Assembly (NCBI GenBank): GCA_963837155.1
Contig: CAWIMB010000001.1
Location: 310,001-374,000, forward strand
Source: DASQHW01 sp963837155
GTDB taxonomy: Bacteria > Actinomycetota > Acidimicrobiia > IMCC26256 > PALSA-610
DNA: 64,000 nucleotides
Direction of reading: 5' to 3'
Under the pieces are notes generated by a model. The model did not search any database and was not told the DNA's origin. It worked only from the letters and a program-made list of their open reading frames with translations. Position 1 is the stretch's first letter. Every line of letters begins with the position of its first letter. Of this stretch, positions 1-7,464 are shown one piece after another. A program made the position numbers and the translations under genes.

Positions 1-276
1 GACCAGGTCGTAGAAGGTGCTGGTGGCGACCGCCTCACAGTTCTCGCACACGCCGCACGGTTCGCCGTCGTCGCGCAGCTGGAGACAGTTGAGCGCGCGA
101 GCGAGGATGCGCGCGGTGGTCGTCTTTCCTGTACCACGAGGTCCGGAGAAGAGGTAGGCGTGGCCGACACGGTCTTCCCGCACCGCATTTTTCAGCGCAG
201 TCGTGACGTGTTCCTGCCCGACGAGCTGCGCGAAAAGCTGCGGCCGGTGCTTGCGGTACAGGCTGTGCGACGCCAC
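1..276 (-). CDS. dnaX: DNA polymerase III subunit gamma/tau, 5' part only
   Basis: This is the beginning of dnaX, the tau/gamma subunit that drives the clamp loader of the replicative polymerase. The gene leaves the window at the left edge, so about 92 codons are visible. The reverse strand reads in one open frame to base 1. It shows the Walker A motif GPRGTGKTT and then the closely spaced cysteines of the zinc module (CGVCENC), a pairing specific to DnaX-type AAA+ ATPases. The start is a GTG at 274-276 giving VASHSLYRKHRP; no ATG fits. It is divergent from the SRP RNA and tRNA-Ser genes, a linkage common in actinobacteria. Confidence 0.93.
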   Translation of the reverse strand, partial: MASHSLYRKHRPQLFAQLVGQEHVTTALKNAVREDRVGHAYLFSGPRGTGKTTTARILARALNCLQLRDDGEPCGVCENCEAVATSTFYDLV

Positions 277-329
277 ACCTTGACGCTACCGGCTGCGACC
301 CAGCCTGAGAGGCCGAACGTGCACCGACT

Positions 330-371
330 GAGTCACACAAATGACCCGGATACGCGGGACATGTGTGACTC
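330..371. promoter_or_regulatory. Inverted repeat between dnaX and ffs
   Basis: A perfect 10-bp inverted repeat, GAGTCACACA at 330-339 and TGTGTGACTC at 362-371, is separated by 22 bases. It lies in the divergent intergenic region between the dnaX start and the SRP RNA gene. It may be an operator or a transcript hairpin. No factor is assigned; the symmetry is what is seen. Confidence 0.4.
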
Positions 372-422
372 GTTCGGAGGCGACCGGCTGCGACGTACGG
401 CGCGGCCGCTAGCCTTCCCGCT

Positions 423-551
423 GGCCCGCTCGCGCCGCGCCGGGTCCGGCGCGACGAACGCCCGTGAACCGAGTCAGATCCGGAAGGAAGCAGCTCTCAG
501 CGGAAGCGTTTGGGTGCCGCCGGGTCGCCTGGCGCGTGCTGCGAGCGGGCC
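423..551 (+). ncRNA. ffs: Signal recognition particle RNA, small bacterial type (4.5S)
   Basis: This is the RNA component of the signal recognition particle, which binds Ffh and targets nascent membrane and secreted proteins. The conserved domain IV loop is plain: GTCAGATCCGGAAGGAAGC begins at 472 and is followed by AGCTCTCAGCGG, close to the E. coli 4.5S core. The ends pair perfectly as GGCCCGCTCGC at 423-433 with GCGAGCGGGCC at 541-551, which sets the approximate ends. The 3' arm GGGTGCCGCCGGGTCGCC also follows the family pattern. It lies 5 bases before tRNA-Ser and is divergent from dnaX, a usual neighbourhood. Exact transcript ends are estimates. Confidence 0.9.
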
Positions 552-556
552 GCTCG

Positions 557-641
557 GGAGGGATGCGAGAGCGGACGAATCGGCACGCCTGGAGAGCGTG
601 TGAGGGGCAACCTTCCGTGGGTTCGAATCCCACTCCCTCCG
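557..641 (+). tRNA. tRNA-Ser (anticodon GGA)
   Basis: An 85-nt class II tRNA with a long variable arm. The acceptor stem is GGAGGGA pairing with TCCCTCC, discriminator G641. The anticodon stem CACGC/GCGTG encloses loop CTGGAGA, so the anticodon is GGA and it reads UCC/UCU. The T arm is GTGGG-TTCGAAT-CCCAC. CCA is not encoded. It follows ffs directly. Confidence 0.97.
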
Positions 642-656
642 CTTGGCGGCTCGCGG

Positions 657-827
657 TCAGGAGGCGCGCGCCTGACGGTATTCCTCGATTGCGTCAACGG
701 GAATGTGCGCGATGCCGTCGATCATCACGTATCGGATTCGCTGCTCACGGACAAGCACAAGCAACTCTCGTGTCGTGATTCCCAGCATGCGGGCCGCTTC
801 GGTCGCTCGGAGCGGGTCAGTCGGCAT
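657..827 (-). CDS. Small excisionase/MerR-like helix-turn-helix protein
   Basis: A 56-residue open frame beginning MPTDPLRATEAARMLGIT and ending in RQARAS, with stop at 657-659. The order (T)xxAARxLGI, a recognition helix, then YVMIDGIAHIPVDAIEEY has the layout of HTH_17 excisionase-type DNA-binding proteins: a winged-helix segment followed by a basic strand that fixes the binding surface. It starts 11 bases inside the end of the upstream gene (817-1026), so the two are probably co-transcribed. It sits 16 bases downstream of tRNA-Ser(GGA), a favoured integration target, but no integrase or att duplicate is visible beside it. The role as Xis or small regulator is inferred. Confidence 0.6.
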   Translation of the reverse strand: MPTDPLRATEAARMLGITTRELLVLVREQRIRYVMIDGIAHIPVDAIEEYRQARAS

Positions 828-1026
828 CGCTGCCTCCCTCGGGATCGCGAAAGCCGAGTTTACGGCTCACGAGACGGATGTCGGCCTCGACGCTCAGGAC
901 GACAGCGAGGTGTCCACTCACAATGAGCGCATCGCGGCCATCCTCCAGCGCGGCAAGGAGGGTGAGCGCCTCATCGAGGGAGTGCCGGACGTCCGCGGGA
1001 GGTTCGATCGGAGCGTCGGACGCCAT
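817..1026 (-). CDS. Small hypothetical protein
   Basis: A 69-residue protein starting MASDAPIEPPADVRHSL and ending DPEGGSDAD. I do not recognise the family. It is acidic with a likely helical middle (DEALTLLAALEDGRDALI) and no membrane segment or signal peptide. Its residue usage looks like real protein rather than a shadow frame, and its stop overlaps the start of the downstream HTH gene by 11 bases. That argues for a two-gene unit read leftwards toward tRNA-Ser(GGA). It could be a partner of the HTH protein or part of an old element remnant; function unknown. Confidence 0.5.
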   Translation of the reverse strand: MASDAPIEPPADVRHSLDEALTLLAALEDGRDALIVSGHLAVVLSVEADIRLVSRKLGFRDPEGGSDAD

Positions 1027-1108
1027 GGGCCGAATCGTCGCGCGCGGGTGTGACAACGCTCCCGACTTGGTCGACGAGGTGTACGAACTCGGTAGGCGGG
1101 TTTGACAC

Positions 1109-1127
1109 CGCCTGCAGGCTCTCCGCT
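1109..1127. repeat. 19-bp direct repeat, copy 1
   Basis: The 19-mer CGCCTGCAGGCTCTCCGCT occurs here and again, identically and in the same orientation, at 2534-2552. The two copies bracket the hydrolase-cyclase gene. Significance unknown. Confidence 0.6.
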
Positions 1128-1139
1128 TGGGGCTCGCGA

Positions 1140-2510
1140 TCAGCCGCGCGATGACTCCACCGCGAAGAGGCGCCAGGCGCCGTCGATCCCCTTGAGGGTG
1201 TGTTCGCCGCGGTCGGAGAACGACGCGGCGCCGCCGAGCATCATGTCGCGCACGGTCGACGACGCCCACAGTTCGCCATCGGCCGCGGCTTGTTCGACGC
1301 GAGCCGCAAGGTGGACGGCGATGCCGGAGATGTCGAAGTCGTCGCGGATCTCGATCTCGCCTGCATGCACACCGGCGCGTATTTCGACGCCGAGGTTGCG
1401 CAACTCGCGGCACATCGCCACTCCGCAGCCCACGCCCTCCGACGGCACGTCGAAGATCGCGAGGAGACCGTCGCCGGTGCTCTTGACGACGCGGCCACCA
1501 TGCTGGTCAACGATCTTGCGGGTCAAGCGATCGTGTTGATCGATGAGCGCGTGCCACCCCGAGTCGCCCATCGCGGACGACTGGCGAGTTGAGTCGACGA
1601 TGTCGGTGAACACCACCGTTGCGAAACGCCGCGTCGTGACGCGCCTGACGCTCGCGCCCGTCACGAACTCGATCATCGGGTCGAGGATGTCGCGCCAGTT
1701 CGACAGCGCCCAGGAGAAGTGGTCGTCGCCCGAGATGTCGACGTACTGCGCGTTCGGGATGACCTCGGCCAGCGCCCGTCCCAGCGCCACGTTGATCACG
1801 CGGTCACCGGTCACGTGCATGACGAGCGTGGGGTGTGGGATGCGCTCCGGCGCGTCCCCGGCGTCAATCGCGATGATGCTTTCGACTTGCCGCCGGAAGT
1901 CGCGCGGGCTGGCCGACAGACGCATGAACCGGCCGAGCCAACGAACGAACGACGCATTGTCGGACTGGTCGGGCATGAACCAGTCGACGAACTCCTCCAC
2001 GCACTCGGGCCAACCTTCGCAGATGCGGTCGAACATCGACAGCACCTCCTCGGTCGAGCTCAGCGGTGCGTCGCCCTCGCGAACCAACTGGAACGCACGC
2101 GACCAGTACGGCGGCGGCGGAAACGTGTTGTGCAGGATGAGCTTGTCGACCCGATCGGGATACGTCGCCGCGAAGAGCTGGCTCATGACGCCGCCCTCGG
2201 AGATGCCGAGCACGGACGCTCGCTCCCAACCGACGTCGTCCATCACCGCGACGATGTCGTCGATGCGCTCCTCGAGCGTCGGCGCGACCTCGGGTCGATC
2301 CGACAAGCCGATGCCTCGCTTGTCGAACTGCACGACCTCCACGTGCCGGTCCATCATTTCGTAGATGCGAACGATGTACTCGTGCTCCCACGAGACTTCC
2401 ATGTTGGACACCAGCGCGGGAACGATCAGCAGCGGCGGCCCTGCACCCCAGTGTTGATACGCGAGACGCAAATCGTTGGAACGGGCGTATCGGACGTCGG
2501 GCACCTGCAT
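1140..2510 (-). CDS. Alpha/beta hydrolase fused to class III adenylate/guanylate cyclase domain
   Basis: A 456-residue fusion. Residues about 1-270 form an alpha/beta hydrolase, with the nucleophile elbow GISEGG and a late DDH segment (SGDDHFSWA) supplying the His. Residues about 290-456 form a class III nucleotide cyclase domain: FTDIVDSTRQ carries the first metal-binding Asp and STGDGLLAIFD the second. This architecture recurs in actinobacteria and presumably couples an unknown small-molecule signal or ester to cAMP/cGMP production. The ATG at 2508-2510 is chosen because the alignment with hydrolases begins there; upstream in-frame sequence looks non-coding. The next gene upstream encodes a cyclic-nucleotide-binding protein, which fits a signalling pair. 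Confidence 0.85.
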   Translation of the reverse strand: MQVPDVRYARSNDLRLAYQHWGAGPPLLIVPALVSNMEVSWEHEYIVRIYEMMDRHVEVVQFDKRGIGLSDRPEVAPTLEERIDDIVAVMDDVGWERASVLGISEGGVMSQLFAATYPDRVDKLILHNTFPPPPYWSRAFQLVREGDAPLSSTEEVLSMFDRICEGWPECVEEFVDWFMPDQSDNASFVRWLGRFMRLSASPRDFRRQVESIIAIDAGDAPERIPHPTLVMHVTGDRVINVALGRALAEVIPNAQYVDISGDDHFSWALSNWRDILDPMIEFVTGASVRRVTTRRFATVVFTDIVDSTRQSSAMGDSGWHALIDQHDRLTRKIVDQHGGRVVKSTGDGLLAIFDVPSEGVGCGVAMCRELRNLGVEIRAGVHAGEIEIRDDFDISGIAVHLAARVEQAAADGELWASSTVRDMMLGGAASFSDRGEHTLKGIDGAWRLFAVESSRG

Positions 2511-2533
2511 TCGAGCATCATCGCACGCCACGG

Positions 2534-2552
2534 CGCCTGCAGGCTCTCCGCT
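2534..2552. repeat. 19-bp direct repeat, copy 2
   Basis: Second exact copy of the 19-mer found at 1109-1127. It lies in the short gap between the cyclase-fusion start and the stop of the cNMP-binding protein gene. Confidence 0.6.
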
Positions 2553-2577
2553 CGGGATCAATGCGCCGCGGTGCGAC

Positions 2578-3192
2578 TCAGGCGAGACGAACTTGCTCGG
2601 CGGTGAAGAACAGCGGCAGCACGGCTTCGTCGGAACGACGGCGGAGTTGTAGGCGCGGTGCGTCACCAGTGAGATCGACTTCCGCGATCTCGAAACCCTC
2701 GACCCACGTGTCGTCGTACCGCGATCGCACCGCGACGGCGGCGCCGATGACCCACTGCCCCGGAGCATCGCGGTCGTTACGGTCGGCGTCGCGCCGCAGG
2801 CGCCGGGCCAAGGTGCCCAGCAGGGCTTCGGTGACGGGATCGATCAGCGAGGCCAGAGTCGCCCGATCGAGCACCAAAACGCGCATCGCCGTCTCCGCCC
2901 GCACGGTCGCGGATCGCGGCCTTTCGGTGAGCAACGCGAGCTCGCCGACGAACTCGCCCGGGCCGACACGAGCAACCGTCACACCACCGGTGATCACACA
3001 AGCTTCGCCCTCGACGATCAGAAAGCTGTGCTGACCGGTGGCGCCCTCCTCGACGAGGATGCTGCCTGCCGTGACCGTGCGTTCCGCGAGCACGGCCGCG
3101 ATGCGCTCCAGATCTCGTTCGCTCAAGCGCTCAAGACTCGGTACGGCCCTCAGCAAGTCCCTGGAGTTGGCTCGGCCATCGATGGCGGTCAT
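2578..3192 (-). CDS. Cyclic nucleotide-binding (Crp/cNMP-type) domain protein
   Basis: A 204-residue protein. Residues about 12-125 match the cyclic-nucleotide-binding fold: VEEGATGQHSFLIVEGEA, then GPGEFVGELALLTERPRSAT, which is the phosphate-binding cassette with its E...R pair. There is no C-terminal Crp HTH; instead about 75 residues of basic beta-rich sequence follow, so it is more likely an effector-sensing protein than a transcription factor. ATG 3190-3192 has a good ribosome site (GGGAGGAG). It lies upstream of and in line with the hydrolase-cyclase fusion, so it may sense that enzyme's product. It is divergent from the SnoaL-like gene at 3353. Confidence 0.8.
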   Translation of the reverse strand: MTAIDGRANSRDLLRAVPSLERLSERDLERIAAVLAERTVTAGSILVEEGATGQHSFLIVEGEACVITGGVTVARVGPGEFVGELALLTERPRSATVRAETAMRVLVLDRATLASLIDPVTEALLGTLARRLRRDADRNDRDAPGQWVIGAAVAVRSRYDDTWVEGFEIAEVDLTGDAPRLQLRRRSDEAVLPLFFTAEQVRLA

Positions 3193-3352
3193 CGGCTCCT
3201 CCCGTTGCCGACCTGGCGGCGTCGAGCCCTCCTCGTCAGCCGGCGACGGCATCCTGCCATCGTGCAGATGGGCTGTCACGATCTTTACCGTCGCGCGGTG
3301 ATCCATCGACGCCGTGGCGGCGAATCGCTCCTAAACCGAAATCAGGGGAGAA

Positions 3353-3763
3353 ATGATGAGCGCCACCGACAACATCGACCTCATCAAGGGCGCCTACGCG
3401 GCGTTCGGGCGAGGCGACCTGGACGCGATCCTGGCAGTGCTGACCGACGACATCGACTGGGCGGCTGATACATCGTCCGACGGCGCGCCGTGGTACGGCA
3501 TCCGCAAGGGCAAGGCCGAGGTGGCAGCCTTCTTCGAGGACATCGGAAAGACGATCGACATCCAGGACTTCGCGCCCGTCACGTTCGCGGCGAACGACGA
3601 CGGCGACGTCTTCGCGATCGTGCGATGGGGCTGGCGTTCGCGCCAAACCGGCGGCGCGGCGAACATGAACCTGCATCACTGGTGGCGAATCACGAACGGC
3701 AAGATCTCGTACTTCCGGGGCGCGGAAGACACTCCGAACACCCTCGCCGCGCTCGGGAAATAG
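3353..3763 (+). CDS. SnoaL-like / NTF2-fold protein
   Basis: A 136-residue protein of the SnoaL/NTF2-like superfamily, a cone-shaped fold used by small isomerases, cyclases and scaffold proteins. The start of the fold (LIKGAYAAFGRGDLDAILAV followed by LTDDIDW) and the late LHHWWRITNGKISYFR strand are typical. Two ATGs lie in tandem at 3353 and 3356, with a purine-rich ribosome site (GGGGAG) just upstream. The catalytic role cannot be told from sequence; many such proteins in actinobacteria are stand-alone and uncharacterised. It is the first of three SnoaL-like genes in the window and is convergent with the hydrolase gene at 3771-4595. Confidence 0.8.
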   Translation: MMSATDNIDLIKGAYAAFGRGDLDAILAVLTDDIDWAADTSSDGAPWYGIRKGKAEVAAFFEDIGKTIDIQDFAPVTFAANDDGDVFAIVRWGWRSRQTGGAANMNLHHWWRITNGKISYFRGAEDTPNTLAALGK

Positions 3764-3770
3764 CAGAGCC

Positions 3771-4595
3771 TCAGTACGCACTCGCGAACTGCTGCGGCAC
3801 GTATCGACCGATCGAATAGTGCCCTTCGCCGGGAAGGATGTGCAGCACGGCATCTGGCAGCGCAGAGAGAAACGCGTGAGCGTGAGAGAGTGGTACCGAC
3901 GTGTCACTATCGCCATGCCAGACGTCCACCCGTTGTGAAATCGAGGCGAGGTCGAATCCCCACGGGATCCACAGCGCCCACATATCACCGCCAGCACCGG
4001 CTTGGCCTTGTCGGGCGCCTTCCTGAAGCGTCGCCATCGCACCTTCGAGATACACCGGTTCCGCAAGGGCCTCCTGGTCTGCGGCGGTGAACTCGCGGTC
4101 TACATCCGGTGCGTCGTGCGCGAACCAATGCACGAACTCCTGCCATGGCATGCGTCCCGCACGCGTGTTGATTTCGGCATCGCGTTTGTCCCGAGGCACC
4201 TGTCCGGGCGCGAACCCCGCGCTCAAACTGACCCGCGACACTCGCGCGCAAAGAGTTGGCGACGCGGCGATGGCGAGTGCGTGCGCCGCGCCGCCCGAGA
4301 AGCCCGACACCGCGAACCGTTCGATCCCGAGGCGCTCAACGAGGCAGCAAACATCCTCGGCCCAATCGGCAACGGTTCGGCCGCGGTTCAACGCACTCGA
4401 CAGCCCGTACCCGGGACGCTCCGGAGCGAGCACACGGAGCCCGAGTTCCGCAAAGACGGCGTCGTAGATCGCGAGCTCCAGCCGCGAGGAACCCGTCCCG
4501 TGGTTCGCGACGAGCGCATTCGGTGCCGACTCCGAGCCGAGCTCGGCCCACGACAACGTCCGGCCGTCATCGAGCTCAAGTGTGCTCGAGCGCAT
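3771..4595 (-). CDS. Alpha/beta hydrolase
   Basis: A 274-residue single-domain alpha/beta hydrolase. The oxyanion segment NHGTGSS, nucleophile elbow GFSGGAA (Ser), acid Asp in WHGDSDTSVP and His in GEGHYS make a complete catalytic triad. Substrate is not predictable; the general shape (small cap between strand 6 and helix D) fits esterases and haloperoxidase-like hydrolases. The ATG at 4593-4595 follows a GGGGGTGGA ribosome site. It is convergent with the SnoaL-like gene on its left and divergent from an epoxide hydrolase gene on its right, with about 140 bases of shared upstream region. Confidence 0.82.
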   Translation of the reverse strand: MRSSTLELDDGRTLSWAELGSESAPNALVANHGTGSSRLELAIYDAVFAELGLRVLAPERPGYGLSSALNRGRTVADWAEDVCCLVERLGIERFAVSGFSGGAAHALAIAASPTLCARVSRVSLSAGFAPGQVPRDKRDAEINTRAGRMPWQEFVHWFAHDAPDVDREFTAADQEALAEPVYLEGAMATLQEGARQGQAGAGGDMWALWIPWGFDLASISQRVDVWHGDSDTSVPLSHAHAFLSALPDAVLHILPGEGHYSIGRYVPQQFASAY

Positions 4596-4736
4596 TCCAC
4601 CCCCGCGGAAGCAGACCCCGGAATCTACTCCTCGCCGCAAAATCGTGAGGAAGCGGCTCTGTTTCAAACCTGGGGTCCGTTCGCGCCAACATGTTGCGGT
4701 CATGTCAGGTGTGGGTTGGAAAGTGATCGGTTGCCG

Positions 4737-5894
4737 ATGTCGTCGCCCGAGATCGAGCCCTTCTCCATCAGCGTCGACGACGAGGTCCTAACCGATCTTC
4801 GGTCACGCATCCGCAACACGCGCTGGCCAGACGATTCCCCCGGTGCTCCATGGGAACAAGGAGTGGACCCCGACTACCTCCGGACCATTCTTGACTACTG
4901 GGTCGATGTCTTCGACTGGCGTACACAAGAACAGGCCCTGAACCGATTCCATCACTTCCGTGCCCATCTCGACGGCGTTGCGGTGCACTTCATCCACGAA
5001 CGCGCGCGAGGCGGTGGCGGCGTACCGCTGATCATGACTCACGGTTGGCCCAGCAGCTTCGTCGAGTTGCTTCCGCTCATTCCCCTCCTGACTGACCCTG
5101 GGTCCCATGGCATCGATGGGCCGGCATTCGATCTCGTCATCCCGTCGCTCCCCGGCTACGGGTTCTCCGAACGTCCACGCCATACAGGAGTCAATTACCG
5201 ATACGTCGCGAGCCGGTGGCACCGCCTGATGAAGGGACTCGGATACGAGCGCTACGGAGCAGGCGGCGGCGACTTCGGCGCCGGCGTCGCGACGTTCATG
5301 GCACTCGACGACCCGGAGCCGATCATCGGCATCCATCTCACGAACCTGGACGTCACGCCTTACCTCGGCCTGGGATCAAGACCATTGTCTGAAGCAGAGC
5401 GTGCATATCTCCACAAGAACCAGCATTGGTCAGAGTCAGAACGCGGCTACAGCGCCATCCAGTCAACGAAGCCACAGACGCTCGGATACGCGTTGAACGA
5501 CTCACCAGCCGGCCTCGCCGCCTGGATCCTCGAGAAGTGGCGATCATGGACGGATTCTCATGGCGATCCCGCTGGCCGCTTCTCAGAAGACTTCCTCTTG
5601 TCCACCGTGACCCTGTATTGGGTCACGAACACGATCACGTCCTCGATGCGTGACTACTTCGACAACCGCTGGCACGCGGCTGAGCTCCGCCTCGACGACG
5701 TCGTCGCGGTACCGACCGGCATCGCCGTCTTCGCCAACCAGTTCGTCGCCGAGGGTGAACCACCCCGCGAGTGGGCGGAACGCCTCTACAACGTCTGCCG
5801 CTGGACGCCGATGCCACGGGGCGGACACTTCGCACCCACAGAGGAACCCGAGCTCGTCGCCCGCGACATCGCATCCTTCTTTGGCGAGCTCTGA
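4737..5894 (+). CDS. Epoxide hydrolase (EHN-domain, microsomal type)
   Basis: A 385-residue epoxide hydrolase that would open epoxides to diols. The N-terminal EHN domain (residues about 1-110, starting with IEPFSISVDDEVLTDLRSRI) precedes the alpha/beta hydrolase core. The core has the oxyanion HGWPSS motif, the nucleophile Asp in GGGDFGAG and the His in PRGGHFAP; the length is usual for the family. ATG 4737 is chosen because the EHN domain starts 4 residues later and the upstream in-frame sequence is antisense to the neighbouring hydrolase. Natural substrate unknown; such enzymes are often duplicated in lipid-degrading actinobacteria. Confidence 0.88.
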   Translation: MSSPEIEPFSISVDDEVLTDLRSRIRNTRWPDDSPGAPWEQGVDPDYLRTILDYWVDVFDWRTQEQALNRFHHFRAHLDGVAVHFIHERARGGGGVPLIMTHGWPSSFVELLPLIPLLTDPGSHGIDGPAFDLVIPSLPGYGFSERPRHTGVNYRYVASRWHRLMKGLGYERYGAGGGDFGAGVATFMALDDPEPIIGIHLTNLDVTPYLGLGSRPLSEAERAYLHKNQHWSESERGYSAIQSTKPQTLGYALNDSPAGLAAWILEKWRSWTDSHGDPAGRFSEDFLLSTVTLYWVTNTITSSMRDYFDNRWHAAELRLDDVVAVPTGIAVFANQFVAEGEPPREWAERLYNVCRWTPMPRGGHFAPTEEPELVARDIASFFGEL

Positions 5895-5947
5895 GCGACG
5901 GAACGCCTCACGCAACCTGCGAACACCGAATCCCTCCAGCAGTTCGG

Positions 5948-7039
5948 TTAGGCGAACAACGCGGCGGCATGCGTCGACAGCTCGTATGCGCGGGCACCAG
6001 CCGCAACGAGATGTGGGCCGACCCCGCTCTGCGCATACGCGAACGACATCCCGGAGGCAGGATCCGCCCACCCGATCTGTCCGAGCCCGCCGGCGTGCCC
6101 GAAGGCGCGCGGTGAGTTCCCCTGACCGAACGAGGCGTAACGCACGACGTGCTGGCCGTCGTCGCCCGCAACGACAAGTCCGATCGTGCGATTCACGGGG
6201 ACACCAAAGATCTCGTCCGGGAGCCGACAGCGGATGTTGGACGTACCGTCGACGAGCACGTCGGGACGCCACAGCTCGCCCGGGTTGTGAAGGAGGGCCT
6301 GATAAAAGATCGCCAGCTCGGCGGCGGTCATGACGGCGCCCCCGCCGGGGGCGCCCGCCTTGAGGCCCTTTGGCTCTATAAACAGAAAGAGCTCGCGCCA
6401 ATCACCGCTGACAACGCCTCGGCGCGCGGCCTCCGTTGGACCCTCGTCGCCGTCCATTGCGACGAGCGGCGCGATGTTCGCCTGCTGATCTCCTGGGATA
6501 CCGAGGACGCGCGGTAAGTCCAAGGGGTCGGTGAGCCGACGTTCGATGACCTCCCGAAAGTCTTGACCGCTCAGGTGCTCGAGCAGGTCGATGAGGACCC
6601 AGTGCGCTGACTCGAAGTGGTAAGCGAACCGAGAACCCGGTTCCCACTCCAGACGCCAGGTGGCGAACCGGGCGCGCCGACGGGCGGGATCGGCGCCTTC
6701 TGTGTTTGGCATGGGCGCGACCGGGAAGCCTGCCGTGTGCAACAGCACCTGTTCGACAGTGACTCGTTCCATCCCGTTCGCAGAGAACTCGGGGACGTAG
6801 TCCGCGACCGGCGCAGAGATGTCGAGCTATCCATCGCCGATCAGCAGCCAGACCGCCGCCGACACAATCGGTTTGGTTGCAGAAAAGATACAGAAGCGCG
6901 TGTTCGTGGTCGCCTCACCGAACGCCTCGAAGAGCACAACCTCTCCGTCGCGGGCAACTGCGAGCTGACACGCCGGAACCGTGCCTTCGTCGACATGCCG
7001 GCGAGCCGTATCGCGGAGCGGTGTGAAGTCAACTGTCAT
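5948..7039 (-). pseudogene. Serine hydrolase (beta-lactamase/class C family), in-frame amber stop
   Basis: The gene encodes a serine beta-lactamase-like hydrolase (penicillin-binding/esterase EstB type) but carries an in-frame TAG at 6827-6829. Upstream of the stop, 70 residues include the catalytic SxxK as SATKP. Downstream in the same frame the protein continues as LDISAPVADYVPEF and MERVTVEQVLLHTAGFP, with the third motif as GHAGG near the end. The stop replaces the residue usually Lys/Arg/Gln in the GDGxLD turn, so one base change (AAG or CAG to TAG) explains it. ATG 7037-7039 is the natural start. Either a real nonsense mutation or a base error; no suppressor tRNA is visible here. Confidence 0.78.
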
Positions 7040-7106
7040 CTGAGCACCGCCTGTGTCGTGAGTGAAATCGAGCGAGAATCTTGGCGCCGCTCCTACAGTG
7101 CGCGCT

Positions 7107-7464
7107 ATGGACGCCGAATTTCGCGCTGAGGTTCGCGGAGGAGTGGGTGGCAGCCTGGAACGCTCACGACCTCGACCGCATCTTGACTCACTTCGCGGAC
7201 GATGTGGTCTTCTCGTCCCCCCACGTCGTCCGACGCCTCGGCAAAGCGTCCGGCGAGGTCAGCGGCATCGACGAGCTCCGCGCATATTGGGGAAGCGGCC
7301 TCGAAGGCGAGACCGACCTTCACTTCACGTTGGAAGATGTCCGATGCTCCGTCGACACCATCGTGATCAACTATCGCAACCAACATGGCCATGCCGTCGC
7401 GGAGGTGCTGCGGTTCCGCGACGGGTTGGTCTGTTGGGGACGCGGCGCCTATGCCCCAATCTGA
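7107..7464 (+). CDS. SnoaL-like protein, frameshifted near its start
   Basis: An NTF2/SnoaL-like protein of about 118 residues (AEEWVAAWNAHDLDRILTHF, later RFRDGLVCWGRGAYAPI). The natural ATG at 7107 reads MDAEF and then leaves the frame. Removing one T of the TTT at 7119-7121 joins it to FALRFAEEWVAAW and restores a typical family start. As written, the long frame has only a TTG at 7081 as a possible start. The stop overlaps the downstream transglutaminase-like gene by 14 bases, so the two are probably one transcript. The single extra T is either a sequencing indel or a real frameshift. Function unknown. Confidence 0.65.

Noticed and set aside
35..340. Reverse frame of 101 codons at the left edge
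   Set aside because: It is out of frame with dnaX, whose Walker A and Cys motifs lie in the frame starting at GTG 276.
4002..4736. N-terminal extension of the epoxide hydrolase to 630 residues
   Set aside because: The extension is antisense to the alpha/beta hydrolase gene at 3771-4595; the EHN domain starts right after ATG 4737.
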